NCBI GenBank assembly: GCA_963837425.1
Contig: CAWINH010000003.1
Span: 62,001 to 126,000 of the forward strand
Direction of reading: 5' to 3'
Source: CAWINH01 sp963837425
GTDB taxonomy: Bacteria > Chloroflexota > Limnocylindria > QHBO01
DNA length: 64,000 bases
Shown here: positions 38,947-47,903 of the stretch, piece after piece
Layout: each line of letters starts with the position of its first letter
How positions within the stretch are numbered: position 1 is the first letter of the stretch
The notes under the pieces: generated by a model
The model's database searches: none
The model's input: only the letters and a program-made list of their open reading frames with translations
What the model was told of the DNA's origin: nothing
Program-made: the position numbers and the translations under genes

Positions 38947-39921
38947 ATGATGGTCAGATCGTCATGGAGATCGATGGCGGCCCTCTGTGCGGTGGTGGTT
39001 CTCGCCGCGTGCAGCGCAGCGTCACCATCCGCGAGCACCCCGGCCAGCCAGGCAGCGAGCATGGCCCCATCCACGGCCGCGTCGATGGCCGAGTCGATGG
39101 CCCCATCCACGGCCGCGTCGATGGCGCCGGTCGCCACGGTTCCGAGCGATGAGCTCGACTTCGCGGGGAAGCTCGTGGTCTGCATCGACATTCCGTACCC
39201 GCCCCAGGAGTTCTTCGACGACCAGGGCAACCCCACCGGGTCCGACGTGGACATCGCCGCGGAGATCGCGAATCGGCTGGGGCTTGAGTTCCAGGTCGAG
39301 AACTCTGTGTTCGACACGATCATCGCCGCCGTCACGAGCGGGAAGTGCGACATCATCGTCAGCGCTCAAAATCTGACCGCCGATCGGCTCACTCAGGTAA
39401 ACATGATCCCGTACTTCAAGGCCGGGCAGGCCTTCGTGGTGGCCAAGGGCAACCCGGACGGGATCACACAGCCGACCGATCTGTGCGGCAAGTCGGTTGC
39501 CGCCGAGACCGGCACCACCGAGGCTGACTACGTCCAGGGCAGCGGTGATTACACGGGCGCTGGCCTCGACAAGCAGTGCACGGACGCGGGACTTCAGGCC
39601 GTTGACCTGCAGCAGTTCGACAAGGACACCGACGCGTTGCTGGCCCTCTCGAGCGGGCAGGTGTCCGCGTACTTCGCCGACTCGCCCACAGCCGGGTACT
39701 ACACTGTCCAGCAGCCGGATCAGTTCGAGCTGTCGGGCGTGACCGTGGAGATCGCCAACGAGGGGATCAGCGTTCCGAAGGACAGGCCAGGTCTGTCGGA
39801 CGCGGTGGTCACCGCGCTGACGTCTATGATCTCCGACGGCACCTACGCCGACATCCTCAAGAAGTACGGCCTCGAGGATGGCGCGGTGGACCCGGCCGAC
39901 GTGAAGGTGGTGACCAAGTAG
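38947..39921 (+). CDS. Polar amino acid ABC transporter, substrate-binding lipoprotein
   Basis: A family 3 solute-binding protein of 324 residues. The N-terminal signal ends in a lipobox (VVVLAACSA), and an Ala/Ser/Met-rich repeat spacer (about residues 30-62) tethers the binding domain. The domain has the usual bilobal motifs: LVVCIDIPYPPQEFFDDQG, GSDVDIAAEIANRLGL, FDTIIAAVTSGKCDIIVSAQNLT, and GKSVAAETGTTEADYV at the hinge. AGGAG lies 7 nt before the ATG. It is followed by the permease and the ATPase of the same transporter; the ligand is probably a polar amino acid. Confidence 0.92.
   Translation: MMVRSSWRSMAALCAVVVLAACSAASPSASTPASQAASMAPSTAASMAESMAPSTAASMAPVATVPSDELDFAGKLVVCIDIPYPPQEFFDDQGNPTGSDVDIAAEIANRLGLEFQVENSVFDTIIAAVTSGKCDIIVSAQNLTADRLTQVNMIPYFKAGQAFVVAKGNPDGITQPTDLCGKSVAAETGTTEADYVQGSGDYTGAGLDKQCTDAGLQAVDLQQFDKDTDALLALSSGQVSAYFADSPTAGYYTVQQPDQFELSGVTVEIANEGISVPKDRPGLSDAVVTALTSMISDGTYADILKKYGLEDGAVDPADVKVVTK
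39061..39128 (+). repeat. 36-bp tandem repeat in the binding-protein spacer
   Basis: The 24-bp block at 39061-39084 is repeated exactly at 39097-39120, separated by a related 12-bp unit. It encodes MAPSTAAS-MAES-MAPSTAAS-MAP, the flexible spacer between the lipid anchor and the binding domain. Confidence 0.85.
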
Positions 39922-39935
39922 CGCGCATCTGACGA

Positions 39936-40886
39936 ATGTTGGCCATGACGCAGCTCCATGCGTCCACGCGCTCACGAACCCGGTCGGCCGCGCGGCTGGC
40001 CGGGTTCGTGCTCGTGTCCCTGCTGCTCGCAGGCTGCAGCCAGACCCGATCCAGCTACCAGTACCGTTGGGACATCTTCGTCAATTCGATCTTCCGGCCG
40101 GACAGCCTGATCATCAGCGGGGTCTGGCTAACACTCTGGATCTCGGTCGTCAGCCAGGTGATTGGCGTTATCCTTGGCGGCCTTGGCGCGGTGGGGCGGC
40201 TCTCCAGGTCCAGGCCGCTGCGATGGCTTTCACTCTTCTATGTTTGGTTCTTCCGCGGGACGCCCCTGCTCGTGCAGATCTCATTCATCTACTTCGGGCT
40301 GGGGGTGGCCGGGGTCTATGGTTGGCCGCCGATTGAGATCGGCCCGGTCAGGGTTGCTGGGGCAGTGCAGGCCGGAATCGTGGCGCTCGGTGTGAATGAG
40401 GGTGCCTACATGACCGAGATCGTCCGCGCCGGCATCCTGGCCATCGATCCGGGCCAAATGGAAGCAGCAAGGTCCTTGGGCATGACGTTCCGCAAGGCGA
40501 TGACTCGGATCGTCCTGCCGCAGGCCGCGCGGGTCATCGTGCCGCCGCTCGGCAACGAGTTCAACAACATGCTGAAGACCACGTCGCTCCTCGTGATCCT
40601 TGGCTCGGTTCCGGAGCTCTACGTCACCTTCTCGCGCAAGAACGCGAGCGGCCCGACCGTCTTCCATCCGTTCGAACTCTTCCTGGCGGCCGCAGTCTGG
40701 TACCTGCTGCTGACCACGATCTGGAGCATCATCCAGGGCAGGATCGAGCGGCGCCTCGGTCGCGGCTACGGGAGCGGAGGCGAAGAGACGCGCGGGCTGC
40801 GGGCTAGGCTGTTGGGACTGTCTCGGAGCCGTGATGGCGAGACCGCCGCACTCGGCGGCCCGCCGATGGGGACGGGCGGCCGATGA
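39936..40886 (+). CDS. Polar amino acid ABC transporter permease with lipobox-like N-terminus
   Basis: A 316-residue permease of the His/Glu/Gln family. The GSLGVSLLA-type entry (SGVWLTLWISVVSQVIGVILG) and the EAA loop (EAARSLGMTFRKAMTRIVLPQAARVIVPPLGNEF) that contacts the ATPase are clear, with about five helices. Unusually it starts with a signal-peptide-like stretch ending in a lipobox (FVLVSLLLAGCSQTRS). The ATG at 39936 is used; another follows three codons later. It overlaps the ATPase gene by 4 bp. Confidence 0.9.
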   Translation: MLAMTQLHASTRSRTRSAARLAGFVLVSLLLAGCSQTRSSYQYRWDIFVNSIFRPDSLIISGVWLTLWISVVSQVIGVILGGLGAVGRLSRSRPLRWLSLFYVWFFRGTPLLVQISFIYFGLGVAGVYGWPPIEIGPVRVAGAVQAGIVALGVNEGAYMTEIVRAGILAIDPGQMEAARSLGMTFRKAMTRIVLPQAARVIVPPLGNEFNNMLKTTSLLVILGSVPELYVTFSRKNASGPTVFHPFELFLAAAVWYLLLTTIWSIIQGRIERRLGRGYGSGGEETRGLRARLLGLSRSRDGETAALGGPPMGTGGR

Positions 40887-41728
40887 GCGGAGCGACCCCC
40901 GGTGCTGCTGGGAACCACACGCCTCACGACCTCCTCGCCGCGATCGGCGGCGTTCCGCGGCCGCCAACCGACGTGGTGGTCGACGCCCGAGACGTGAACA
41001 AGTTCTTCGGCCGTCTCCACGTGCTGAAGGGGATCAGCATGCAGGTGAAGCGCCAGGAGGTCGTCGTCGTCATCGGCGCATCGGGCTCCGGCAAGACGAC
41101 CTTCATTCGCTGCATCAACCACCTCGAGAAGATCCAGTCGGGGAGGATCTTCGTGAACGGCCACCTCATCGGCTACCGCGAGGTCGGCGGAAAGCTCGTC
41201 GAGGACCGTGAGCGGAACATCTCCGCCCAGCGTCAGGAGATCGGCATGGTCTTCCAGCGCTTCAACCTCTTCCCCCACCTCACCGCGCTCGGAAACATCA
41301 CCGAGGCACCGGTCCATGTTCGCGGCACGGACGAGGACGAGGCGCGAACGATTGCCCTGGCGCTGCTTGAGCGGGTCGGGCTGGCCGACAAGGCCGATGC
41401 GTACCCGTCACAGCTGTCGGGTGGGCAGCAGCAGCGGGTGGCGATCGCGCGCGCCCTCGCCATGAAGCCCGCGCTCATGCTCTTCGATGAGCCGACGAGC
41501 GCCCTCGACCCGGAGATGATCGGCGAGGTGCTCGACGTCATGAAGGAGCTCGCAAGGGAAGGGATGACGATGATCGTCGTCAGCCACGAGATGGGCTTCG
41601 CCCGCGAGGTCGCTGACCGGGTGGTCTTCGTGGACGACGGGCTGATCGTCGAAGAGGGCGAACCCTCCGACGTGTTCGACCGCCCCCAGCACGCACGGAC
41701 GCAGTCGTTCCTGTCGAAAATCCTGTGA
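40883..41728 (+). CDS. Polar amino acid ABC transporter ATP-binding protein
   Basis: GlnQ/HisP-type ATPase of 281 residues, about 35 longer than usual at the N-terminus. Walker A IGASGSGKTTFIRCIN, Q-loop GMVFQRFNLFPHLTALGNI, signature QLSGGQQQRVAIARALA, Walker B LMLFDEPTSALDPEM and the H-switch VVSHEMGFAREV are complete. It energises the permease encoded immediately upstream (ATGA overlap). Third and last gene of the transporter operon. Confidence 0.94.
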   Translation: MSGATPGAAGNHTPHDLLAAIGGVPRPPTDVVVDARDVNKFFGRLHVLKGISMQVKRQEVVVVIGASGSGKTTFIRCINHLEKIQSGRIFVNGHLIGYREVGGKLVEDRERNISAQRQEIGMVFQRFNLFPHLTALGNITEAPVHVRGTDEDEARTIALALLERVGLADKADAYPSQLSGGQQQRVAIARALAMKPALMLFDEPTSALDPEMIGEVLDVMKELAREGMTMIVVSHEMGFAREVADRVVFVDDGLIVEEGEPSDVFDRPQHARTQSFLSKIL

Positions 41729-41810
41729 CCCGGCGCACCACCAGTCGCAACGTCTCGCGGCCGCCGCGCGTCCTGTGAGGCAACAGGACGCCACTCAGGA
41801 AGGGAACGCC

Positions 41811-42020
41811 ATGGTCATCCGATGGTGCGGACACTGCGAGAACGAGATCGAGGTGCCCGATGAACGTCGAGTGGCGTGTCCGGTATGCGGCCTGGACCCC
41901 AACGTCCCGCCGCGAGCCCTCCAGGACGCATTAGCGGGGTTCCTTACGGATACCGCGCGTACCGAAGCGGAGCGTGTTGGCCCGAACCCGTACTCTCAGT
42001 CGGGCCGCTTCACGCCGTAG
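41811..42020 (+). CDS. Small zinc-ribbon protein
   Basis: A 69-residue protein. Two Cys pairs (RWCGHCENEIEVP and ACPVCGLDPN) form a likely zinc ribbon in the first half; the second half is an acidic helix and a short polar tail. AGGAAGG lies shortly before the ATG that precedes VIRWCGHC, so that ATG is chosen over an in-frame one 12 codons earlier. Function unknown. The 3' end overlaps the convergent gene by 25 bp. Confidence 0.55.
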   Translation: MVIRWCGHCENEIEVPDERRVACPVCGLDPNVPPRALQDALAGFLTDTARTEAERVGPNPYSQSGRFTP

Positions 42021-42373
42021 ACCTGGGCGCGGGGCAGGCGCGCCACCTCATCCTCGGCGCGGACCCGCTTCGTCGCGGGGCGATACGCGGGCGGCGTGTC
42101 CTGCGGGTGCCCGCCCTCACGGTCGATGAGCCAGCGAAGGCCGCCCTCGGCGAGGATCGCGCCGCCGGCCGGGCTGGGCTCCACGAACGGCAGAACGACC
42201 ATGCGCCGCTTCCCGAGGCGCTCGACGGCGAGCTGCATGTCGAGCGGGTCGACACCGAGCTTCTCCGCGAGCGGCGCGAGATCCCTGAACTCGCTGGCCG
42301 TTTCCCGCAGGTAGCGGAGGATCGCGGCGTCCAGTTCGTCGCCGCCCGGCGGCTTCCGCTTCGTGGGGCTCAC
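41996..42373 (-). CDS. Winged-helix-like hypothetical protein
   Basis: A 125-residue protein. The middle (LDAAILRYLRETASEFRDLAPLAEKLGVDPLDMQLAVERLGKR) reads like a winged helix with a helix-turn-helix, followed by a possible wing (RMVVLPFVEPSPAGGAILAEGG). A basic, polar tail ends it. It could be a small DNA-binding regulator, but this is inference only. The start is GTG. It lies 42 bp downstream of dnaE on the same strand and may be co-transcribed. Confidence 0.55.
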   Translation of the reverse strand: MSPTKRKPPGGDELDAAILRYLRETASEFRDLAPLAEKLGVDPLDMQLAVERLGKRRMVVLPFVEPSPAGGAILAEGGLRWLIDREGGHPQDTPPAYRPATKRVRAEDEVARLPRAQVYGVKRPD

Positions 42374-42415
42374 AGTGTCATTCCGCTCACGGCCGGCAGG
42401 ATAGCAGCCCCCCGC

Positions 42416-45400
42416 TCAGGAACCGGCGGCGACCGGACGCAGCTCGACGGCCAGCGCGAGGCCGGATGCCTGTCGAAGCCGCTCCGCCAGCCGGTCGTCC
42501 CAGGCCACGCGTTCCGGCAGCCGCACCTGCCGCGTAGCGCCGGCGACCGGGATGTTGATGACCACCGGCAGCGAGCCGGGGCGGCCGCGGATCACCGCGG
42601 TGAGCGACTCGATCGCCGGCAGCAGGCGGTCCATGGCCACCTCCGCCTCGAAGCCAATCGAGAGCGTTCCTGCCTCGGCAGGCGAGGCAGGCAGCGGGAC
42701 CGCATCGCGCGGGACGGCTGCCGCATCGTCATCGCGGTCCTGTGCGCGGTCATCCCCGCGCTCCTCCGCCGCGACCGGGACCGCCACCGGCGGGTCGGCC
42801 TGGACCGAGAGGGGTGCGGCGGCGCCCCGCGGGCGCGCGACCGGGACCACCGGCGGGGTGGCGGCCTCGCCGACCGGAGGTCCATCCCCATTCCCGTTCC
42901 CGTTGCCATTGCCGTTCCGCGGACCGTTCCACGCGCCACGACCACGGGCGCGGAACACGCGGTCCCGTTCCGCGCTGAATGCGACCGGGCCCAGCTGCCG
43001 GGCGTCGTCCCAGGCGTGGACCGTCTCGCACAGCAGCTGCGAGCCCTCGTCGCGATGGTCGACGCGCCCGGTCACGAGGACGACGGAGTCATCGGCCCAG
43101 GCGTTCGCCGTCTCGGCGAACACCTTCGGAAAGACGACGACCTCGATGCTGCCCTGGAGGTCCTCGAGCGTCGCAACGAGCATCGTGGAGCCCGCGCGGG
43201 TGATGATCCGCCGCGAGCCCTGGATGATCCCGCCCAGGGTGACCTTCGACTGGTCGGCCTCTTCGGCGAGCTCTCCGGTGTAGGCGGTCACGTACTCGGG
43301 CAGCTGATCCGCGATCTCTCCGAGCGGGTGCTCGGTGAGGTAGAGGCCCAGCAGCTCCTTCTCCCAGCGCAGCCGCTCGCGGCTCGAGACCTCGTCCGGC
43401 TCGCCGCCTGGCCCCGAACCCGCCTCGGTGGACGCCTCAGCTGGGAGCGCGAACAGGTCGAAGAGCGTCCCCTGCCCGGCGGCCACGTCACGCTGATGGC
43501 GCGCCCCGGCCTCGAGCGCGGAATCGAGCGATTCGAGCAGCGACGCCTGGCCGGCGACGGATGCCATGGCTCCGCCCTTGATGAGCGACTCGACGACCCG
43601 CTTGTTCACGGTGTGCAGGTCGACGCGTCGGCAGAGGTCGTCGAGCGACGCGAACGGCCCCGCCTCGATCGTCTCCGGCACATACGCGCCCTCGGCGGAC
43701 GGCGCGCGGCCTTCGCGCGCCGCGACGATTGCCTCGATGGCTCCCTCTCCGACATTCTTGATCGCGATGAGGCCAAAGCGGATCGCCGAGGTCCCATCGG
43801 CATCGGTCTCGACCGCGAAGAGGGTCTGCGAGCGCCCGATGTCCGGCGGCCTCACCTCGATCCCCAGCCGACGGCATTCGGCGACGGCAGCGGCCACCTT
43901 CTCGGCGCGCTCCCGGAAGCCGTTCAGGACGGCGGTCATGAACTCGACCGGGTAGTTCGCCTTCAGGTACGCGGTCTGGTACGCAATGAGCCCGTAGCAG
44001 GCGGCGTGGGCCTTGTTGAACCCGTAGCGGGCGAACGGCTCGAAGGCGGCGAAGACCTGGTCGACGATCGACGGCGAGACCCCCTTCTTCTTCGCGCCGG
44101 CCTTGAACTTCGCCTCGTGCTCGTGAAGGACCGATTCCTTCTTCTTGCGGATCGCGTAGCACAGGTTGTCCGCCTCGGGGCCGGTGTAGTCGGCCATGGC
44201 GATCGCGGCGGCCATGATGTCTTCCTGGTAGACGAAGATCCCGTACGTGTTTCGCAGCGCGGGCTCGAGCGACGGGTGCAGGTAGGTGACCGGCTCCTCG
44301 CCGTGCTTGCGCCGGATGTACGAGGGGATGTTCGCCATCGGCCCCGGGCGGAAGAGTGCGACCATCGCCGCGAGGTCGTTGACCTCTGTGGGCCGCAGCT
44401 CCTTCACGTAGCGGCGCATCCCCGAACCCTCGAGCTGGAAGACGCCGGTCGTCTCCCCGGTCGAGAGCAGGTCGAACGTCTTCGCGTCGTCGAGCGGCAG
44501 GTTGTCGACGTCGATCTCGACGCCGCGGTGCTCCCGGATCAGCTGGACCGCCTCGGCGAGGATCGTGAGATTGATGAGGCCCAGGAAGTCGAACTTCAGG
44601 AGCCCGAGCGCCTCGCAGGCGTGCATCTCGAACTGGGTCATCGTCGTCTTGCCGTCCGTCGCACGCTGGAGCGGCATGATCTCGGTCAGCGGCTCGCGGC
44701 TGATGACGATCCCGGCGGCGTGGGTCGAGGCGTGGCGCGCCACGCCCTCGAGCTGTTTCGCGACGCCGATGAGCTTGTCGACCCGGTCGTCGGAGGCAAT
44801 CAGCTCGCGGAGCTGCGGCGAGGTGTCCACGGCCCGCTCGAGGCTGATGTTCAGCTCGTTCGGCACCGCCTTCGCGACGCGATCCGCCTCCGCGTAGGTG
44901 AGACCCATGGCGCGGCCGGTATCCCGGATGGCGGCCTTCGCGCCGAGCGTCCCGAAGGTGATGATCTGCGCGACCCGATCGTCGCCGTACTTGCGGGTGA
45001 CGTAGGCGATCACCTCGTCGCGGCGGCTGTCCTGGAAGTCGACGTCGATGTCCGGCATCGTCACCCGGTCCGGGTTCAGGAAGCGCTCGAAGGGCAGGCC
45101 GTACTGGAGCGGGTCGACCGGCGTGATGCCGAGGCTGTACGTCACGATCGAGCCCGGCGCGCTCCCCCGGCAGGTGGTCATGATCCCCTGCTCCTTCGCG
45201 AATCGGGTGAAGTCGGCCACGATGAGGAAGTACGCGGAGTACCCCATCCGGTCGATGATCCCCAGCTCGTACTCGAGCCGGTGCCGGATCTCATCGGTGA
45301 CCTGGGGGTATCGGGCCGCAAGTCCGCGCTCGCACTCCTTTCGCAGCCACGAGGCGGCGGTCTCGCCATCGGGCACCGGGAAGTGCGGGAGGCGCAGCTC

Positions 45401-46258
45401 GTCGAAGCTCAGGCGGAGGTCCACCATCTCCGCCACTCGGAGGGTGTTGTCCATCGCGTCGACCAGCTCGCCACGGAAGAGGCGGCGCATCTCATCGGGC
45501 GACTTCAGGTAGAACTCGTTCGTCTCGAACCGCAGGCGCCCCGGCGTGTCGAGGTTCGACCCCGTGCCGATGCAGAGAAGCAGGTCGTGCGCCTCGTGCT
45601 GCTCCGGGTGGGTGTAGTGGGTGTCGTTCGTGGCGAGCATTGGGATCTGCATGTCGCGCGCCAGCTCCACGAGCTGCGGATGGAGGCGGGTCTGCTCCGG
45701 CACTCCGTGGTCCTGGACCTCGATGAAGAAGTTTTCCCGTCCGAGGATGGACCGATAGTCGTCCGCAGCCTGCCGCGCGCCGGCCTCGTCCCCGACCGCC
45801 AGCTTGCGCAGGACCTCCCCACCCAGGCAGGCGCTCGTGCCGATGAGGCCATCCGCGTGCTGCGCCAGGAGCTCCTTGTCGATCCGCGGCTTGTAGTAGT
45901 AGCCATCGAGGTGCGCAGCGGTCGTCAGGGCCAGCAGGTTCCGGTAGCCGACCTCGTTCTTGGCGAGGAGAAGCATGTGGTGGTAGTCGGCGTCCTGCTT
46001 CCCCTCCTTGTCCGTCATCCGTCGCTGGGCGACGTACTGCTCGATCCCGATGATCGGCTTGATGCCGGCGGCGGTCGCCGCGGAGTAGAACTCGATGGCC
46101 CCGTACATCGCCCCGTGGTCGGTCACCGCCAGCGCCGGCATCCCGAGATCCGCGGCGCGTCGCGTCAGCTCACCAATGCGCGAGAGACCGTCGAGCAGGC
46201 TGAACTCCGAGTGGACGTGGAGGTGAACAAAGCCGTTCGTGGGAGAGTCGGATGGCAC
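42416..46258 (-). CDS. dnaE: DNA polymerase III subunit alpha
   Basis: Replicative polymerase DnaE, 1,280 residues. The N-terminal PHP domain (HLHVHSEFSLLDG, VTDHGAMYGAIEFY) is intact, as are the palm motifs (GSAPGSIVTYSLGI, MPDIDVDFQDSRRDEVI), the helix-hairpin-helix region and the OB fold (VTLGGIIQGSRRIITRAG). Between the OB fold and the C-terminal domain is a long low-complexity linker with an Asn-Gly run and Pro/Ala/Asp-rich stretches (about residues 1110-1190). The start is GTG with a TACCAT hexamer 6 nt upstream, so the mRNA may be leaderless. Confidence 0.97.
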   Translation of the reverse strand: MPSDSPTNGFVHLHVHSEFSLLDGLSRIGELTRRAADLGMPALAVTDHGAMYGAIEFYSAATAAGIKPIIGIEQYVAQRRMTDKEGKQDADYHHMLLLAKNEVGYRNLLALTTAAHLDGYYYKPRIDKELLAQHADGLIGTSACLGGEVLRKLAVGDEAGARQAADDYRSILGRENFFIEVQDHGVPEQTRLHPQLVELARDMQIPMLATNDTHYTHPEQHEAHDLLLCIGTGSNLDTPGRLRFETNEFYLKSPDEMRRLFRGELVDAMDNTLRVAEMVDLRLSFDELRLPHFPVPDGETAASWLRKECERGLAARYPQVTDEIRHRLEYELGIIDRMGYSAYFLIVADFTRFAKEQGIMTTCRGSAPGSIVTYSLGITPVDPLQYGLPFERFLNPDRVTMPDIDVDFQDSRRDEVIAYVTRKYGDDRVAQIITFGTLGAKAAIRDTGRAMGLTYAEADRVAKAVPNELNISLERAVDTSPQLRELIASDDRVDKLIGVAKQLEGVARHASTHAAGIVISREPLTEIMPLQRATDGKTTMTQFEMHACEALGLLKFDFLGLINLTILAEAVQLIREHRGVEIDVDNLPLDDAKTFDLLSTGETTGVFQLEGSGMRRYVKELRPTEVNDLAAMVALFRPGPMANIPSYIRRKHGEEPVTYLHPSLEPALRNTYGIFVYQEDIMAAAIAMADYTGPEADNLCYAIRKKKESVLHEHEAKFKAGAKKKGVSPSIVDQVFAAFEPFARYGFNKAHAACYGLIAYQTAYLKANYPVEFMTAVLNGFRERAEKVAAAVAECRRLGIEVRPPDIGRSQTLFAVETDADGTSAIRFGLIAIKNVGEGAIEAIVAAREGRAPSAEGAYVPETIEAGPFASLDDLCRRVDLHTVNKRVVESLIKGGAMASVAGQASLLESLDSALEAGARHQRDVAAGQGTLFDLFALPAEASTEAGSGPGGEPDEVSSRERLRWEKELLGLYLTEHPLGEIADQLPEYVTAYTGELAEEADQSKVTLGGIIQGSRRIITRAGSTMLVATLEDLQGSIEVVVFPKVFAETANAWADDSVVLVTGRVDHRDEGSQLLCETVHAWDDARQLGPVAFSAERDRVFRARGRGAWNGPRNGNGNGNGNGDGPPVGEAATPPVVPVARPRGAAAPLSVQADPPVAVPVAAEERGDDRAQDRDDDAAAVPRDAVPLPASPAEAGTLSIGFEAEVAMDRLLPAIESLTAVIRGRPGSLPVVINIPVAGATRQVRLPERVAWDDRLAERLRQASGLALAVELRPVAAGS
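42888..42918. repeat. Hexamer repeat encoding Asn-Gly run in dnaE
   Basis: Five consecutive degenerate hexamers (ccattc, ccgttc, ccgttg, ccattg, ccgttc on the plus strand) encode alternating Asn and Gly on the minus strand, within the dnaE linker. Confidence 0.75.
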
Positions 46259-46264
46259 GCCCCG

Positions 46265-46270
46265 ATGGTA
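46265..46270 (-). promoter_or_regulatory. -10-like hexamer (TACCAT) of dnaE
   Basis: TACCAT on the minus strand ends 6 nt before the dnaE GTG; same hexamer and spacing as recJ. Confidence 0.4.
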
Positions 46271-46402
46271 CCCAGACCGAGCGTCTCGCGGCGGCTCCAG
46301 CCGTCAACTGGCCGCCGCCGGTATGGCATTACCTCCCTCGCCGACCTTGTCCCGGTGAACATGGCCGCACGCACTGATCTCAGGCAGCGCCCGGACCGGC
46401 GC

Positions 46403-46978
46403 TCACCCGCCGAGGTCACCGGCCCCATGCCGGGCCTGCGGGTTCCGGACCACGCGATAGTCGACGAGCAGATGGCCGGTCGGCGAGGTATCGCTTCGGA
46501 TCGATTCGAGCTGAATCGATGGCAGGCCATCGAGGAGTCGTCGTCCGCGGCCGGCGATCCTCGGCGCTATCACGAGCCTGAGTTCGTCGACGGCATCGGC
46601 GGCGAGCAGCGCCTGCGCGACCGAGATACTCGCGTGGACACCGACATCGCCCCCGCGCTGCTGCTTGAGATCACGGACGAATTCGATGAGCGGGCCGTCG
46701 ACCACCGTCGCATTGGCCCAATCTCGGTCAAGGGGTGTCGATGTCGCAACATACTTCGTGACGCCGTTGATGAATGCCGCGAATGGCTGGATCTGGCTGC
46801 TCGGCCAGAACTCCGCCCATTCGGCGTAGCTGCGGCGACCGAGGATGACCGCGTCCTGGGTCGCGATCATGGCGGCCAGGTTCGCGTCCATCGCGTCGTC
46901 CCAGTCGGCGAAGAAGCTATCCGGGTCCTCGGCGACCCCGTCGAGCGACAACAACTCGTACACGACGATCTTTCGCAT
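46403..46978 (-). CDS. RibD/dihydrofolate-reductase-like family protein
   Basis: A 191-residue protein of the RibD C-terminal/DHFR fold, similar to small YyaP/YwjB-type reductases of unknown substrate. Typical motifs: MRKIVVYELLSLDGVAEDP at the N-terminus, ILGRRSYAEWAEFWP, KYVATSTPLD, DVGVHASISVAQALLAADAVDEL and LVIAPRIAGRGRRLL. The first ATG of the frame, seven codons earlier, is less likely because homology begins at MRKIVV. It is last in a minus-strand run after two VOC genes. Confidence 0.85.
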   Translation of the reverse strand: MRKIVVYELLSLDGVAEDPDSFFADWDDAMDANLAAMIATQDAVILGRRSYAEWAEFWPSSQIQPFAAFINGVTKYVATSTPLDRDWANATVVDGPLIEFVRDLKQQRGGDVGVHASISVAQALLAADAVDELRLVIAPRIAGRGRRLLDGLPSIQLESIRSDTSPTGHLLVDYRVVRNPQARHGAGDLGG

Positions 46979-47036
46979 CCTGCACCTGACTGTTTCCACC
47001 CCTGAGGGGCATCGGGCGGGCTCAACCCTCCACCGG

Positions 47037-47405
47037 TCAGCCCTCGGGCGGCCCCATCGGGGACATCAGCTGGAAGTAGTTGTCGTCCGGGTCGGCGAGC
47101 GTCGCGATCCAGGCGTCCGGGTACTCCTCGAAGTTGTACGGCTCCCGGACCACGATCGCCCCGGCGGCATGCATCCGCTCGAATTCGCCCCGTACGTCCG
47201 CGGTCTCGATGTTCCAGATGAGCCGGCCGGGTGCGGCATTGCCGCCGTGCACCTCGCTGTGCGAGCCGACGCTGATCCACCCCGAACCAACCTGCCAGGT
47301 GGTGTAGCCGCCATCCGCCATGGCGGGCTCGCCGAGCAGCCGGGTGTAGTACTCAACCAGGCGCTCGGGCTGCTCCGACCCGATGAGAATGCTGTTGAAG
47401 TCCAT
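47037..47405 (-). CDS. VOC (glyoxalase/bleomycin-resistance) family protein
   Basis: A 122-residue vicinal-oxygen-chelate protein with one betaalphabetabetabeta repeat pair. The start MDFNSILIGSEQPERLVEYYTRLLG is typical, and the C-terminal DPDDNYFQLMSP supplies the last metal ligand region. Members act as metal-dependent lyases, dioxygenases or drug-binding proteins; the substrate is unknown. AGGAGG lies 5 nt before the ATG and overlaps the stop of the upstream VOC gene, showing co-translation. Confidence 0.82.
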   Translation of the reverse strand: MDFNSILIGSEQPERLVEYYTRLLGEPAMADGGYTTWQVGSGWISVGSHSEVHGGNAAPGRLIWNIETADVRGEFERMHAAGAIVVREPYNFEEYPDAWIATLADPDDNYFQLMSPMGPPEG

Positions 47406-47414
47406 CTCGTCCTC

Positions 47415-47903
47415 CTAGGCGGCGTCGGCCGCTCGCTCCAGCTCCGCGATCTCGATCTTGCCCATCTTCAGCATGGCCTCCATGGCCCGCCGCGCGCGAT
47501 CCGGATCCGGATCGCCCGTCAGCTCGTTCAGCCGCCGGGGCACGATCTGCCACGAGACGCCGTAGCGATCCTTCAGCCAGCCACACGGCCCGGGCTCGCC
47601 TCCGTTCGCCGTCAGCGCATCCCACAGCCGATCCGTCTCAGCCTGATCCTCCGTTTCGATCACGAACGAGATCGATTCGTTGAACGAGAAGTCGGCCGGC
47701 CCCCCGGCCAAGATCAGGAACCTCTCGCCGGCCAGCGTGAACTGGACGGTCAGCACCATGCCCGCCGGGCCGCTCGGGGTGTCGGCGGGAGCGCGCCACA
47801 CGTGGTCGACGTGGCTGTTCGGGAGCAGGCTCGCGTAGAACGTCGCCGCTTCCTCCGCATCCTTCTCGAACCAGAGGCACGGATAGGGCTTTGCCTTCGC
47901 CAT
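47415..47903 (-). CDS. PhnB-like VOC family protein
   Basis: A 162-residue protein of the PhnB/3-demethylubiquinone methyltransferase-like branch of the VOC superfamily. Motifs: YPCLWFEKDAEEAATFYASLLPNS, LTVQFTLAGERFLILAGG, ISFVIETEDQAETDRLWDAL and GWLKDRYGVSWQIVPRRL. An AAGGGG site 6 nt before this ATG favours it over an ATG two codons upstream. It is first in a run with a second VOC gene and a RibD-like gene. Function unknown. Confidence 0.82.
   Translation of the reverse strand: MAKAKPYPCLWFEKDAEEAATFYASLLPNSHVDHVWRAPADTPSGPAGMVLTVQFTLAGERFLILAGGPADFSFNESISFVIETEDQAETDRLWDALTANGGEPGPCGWLKDRYGVSWQIVPRRLNELTGDPDPDRARRAMEAMLKMGKIEIAELERAADAA

Noticed and set aside
41876..47005. A 1,709-residue plus-strand open frame
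   Set aside because: It lies antisense to dnaE, whose motifs are unmistakable; long antisense frames are expected at this GC content.
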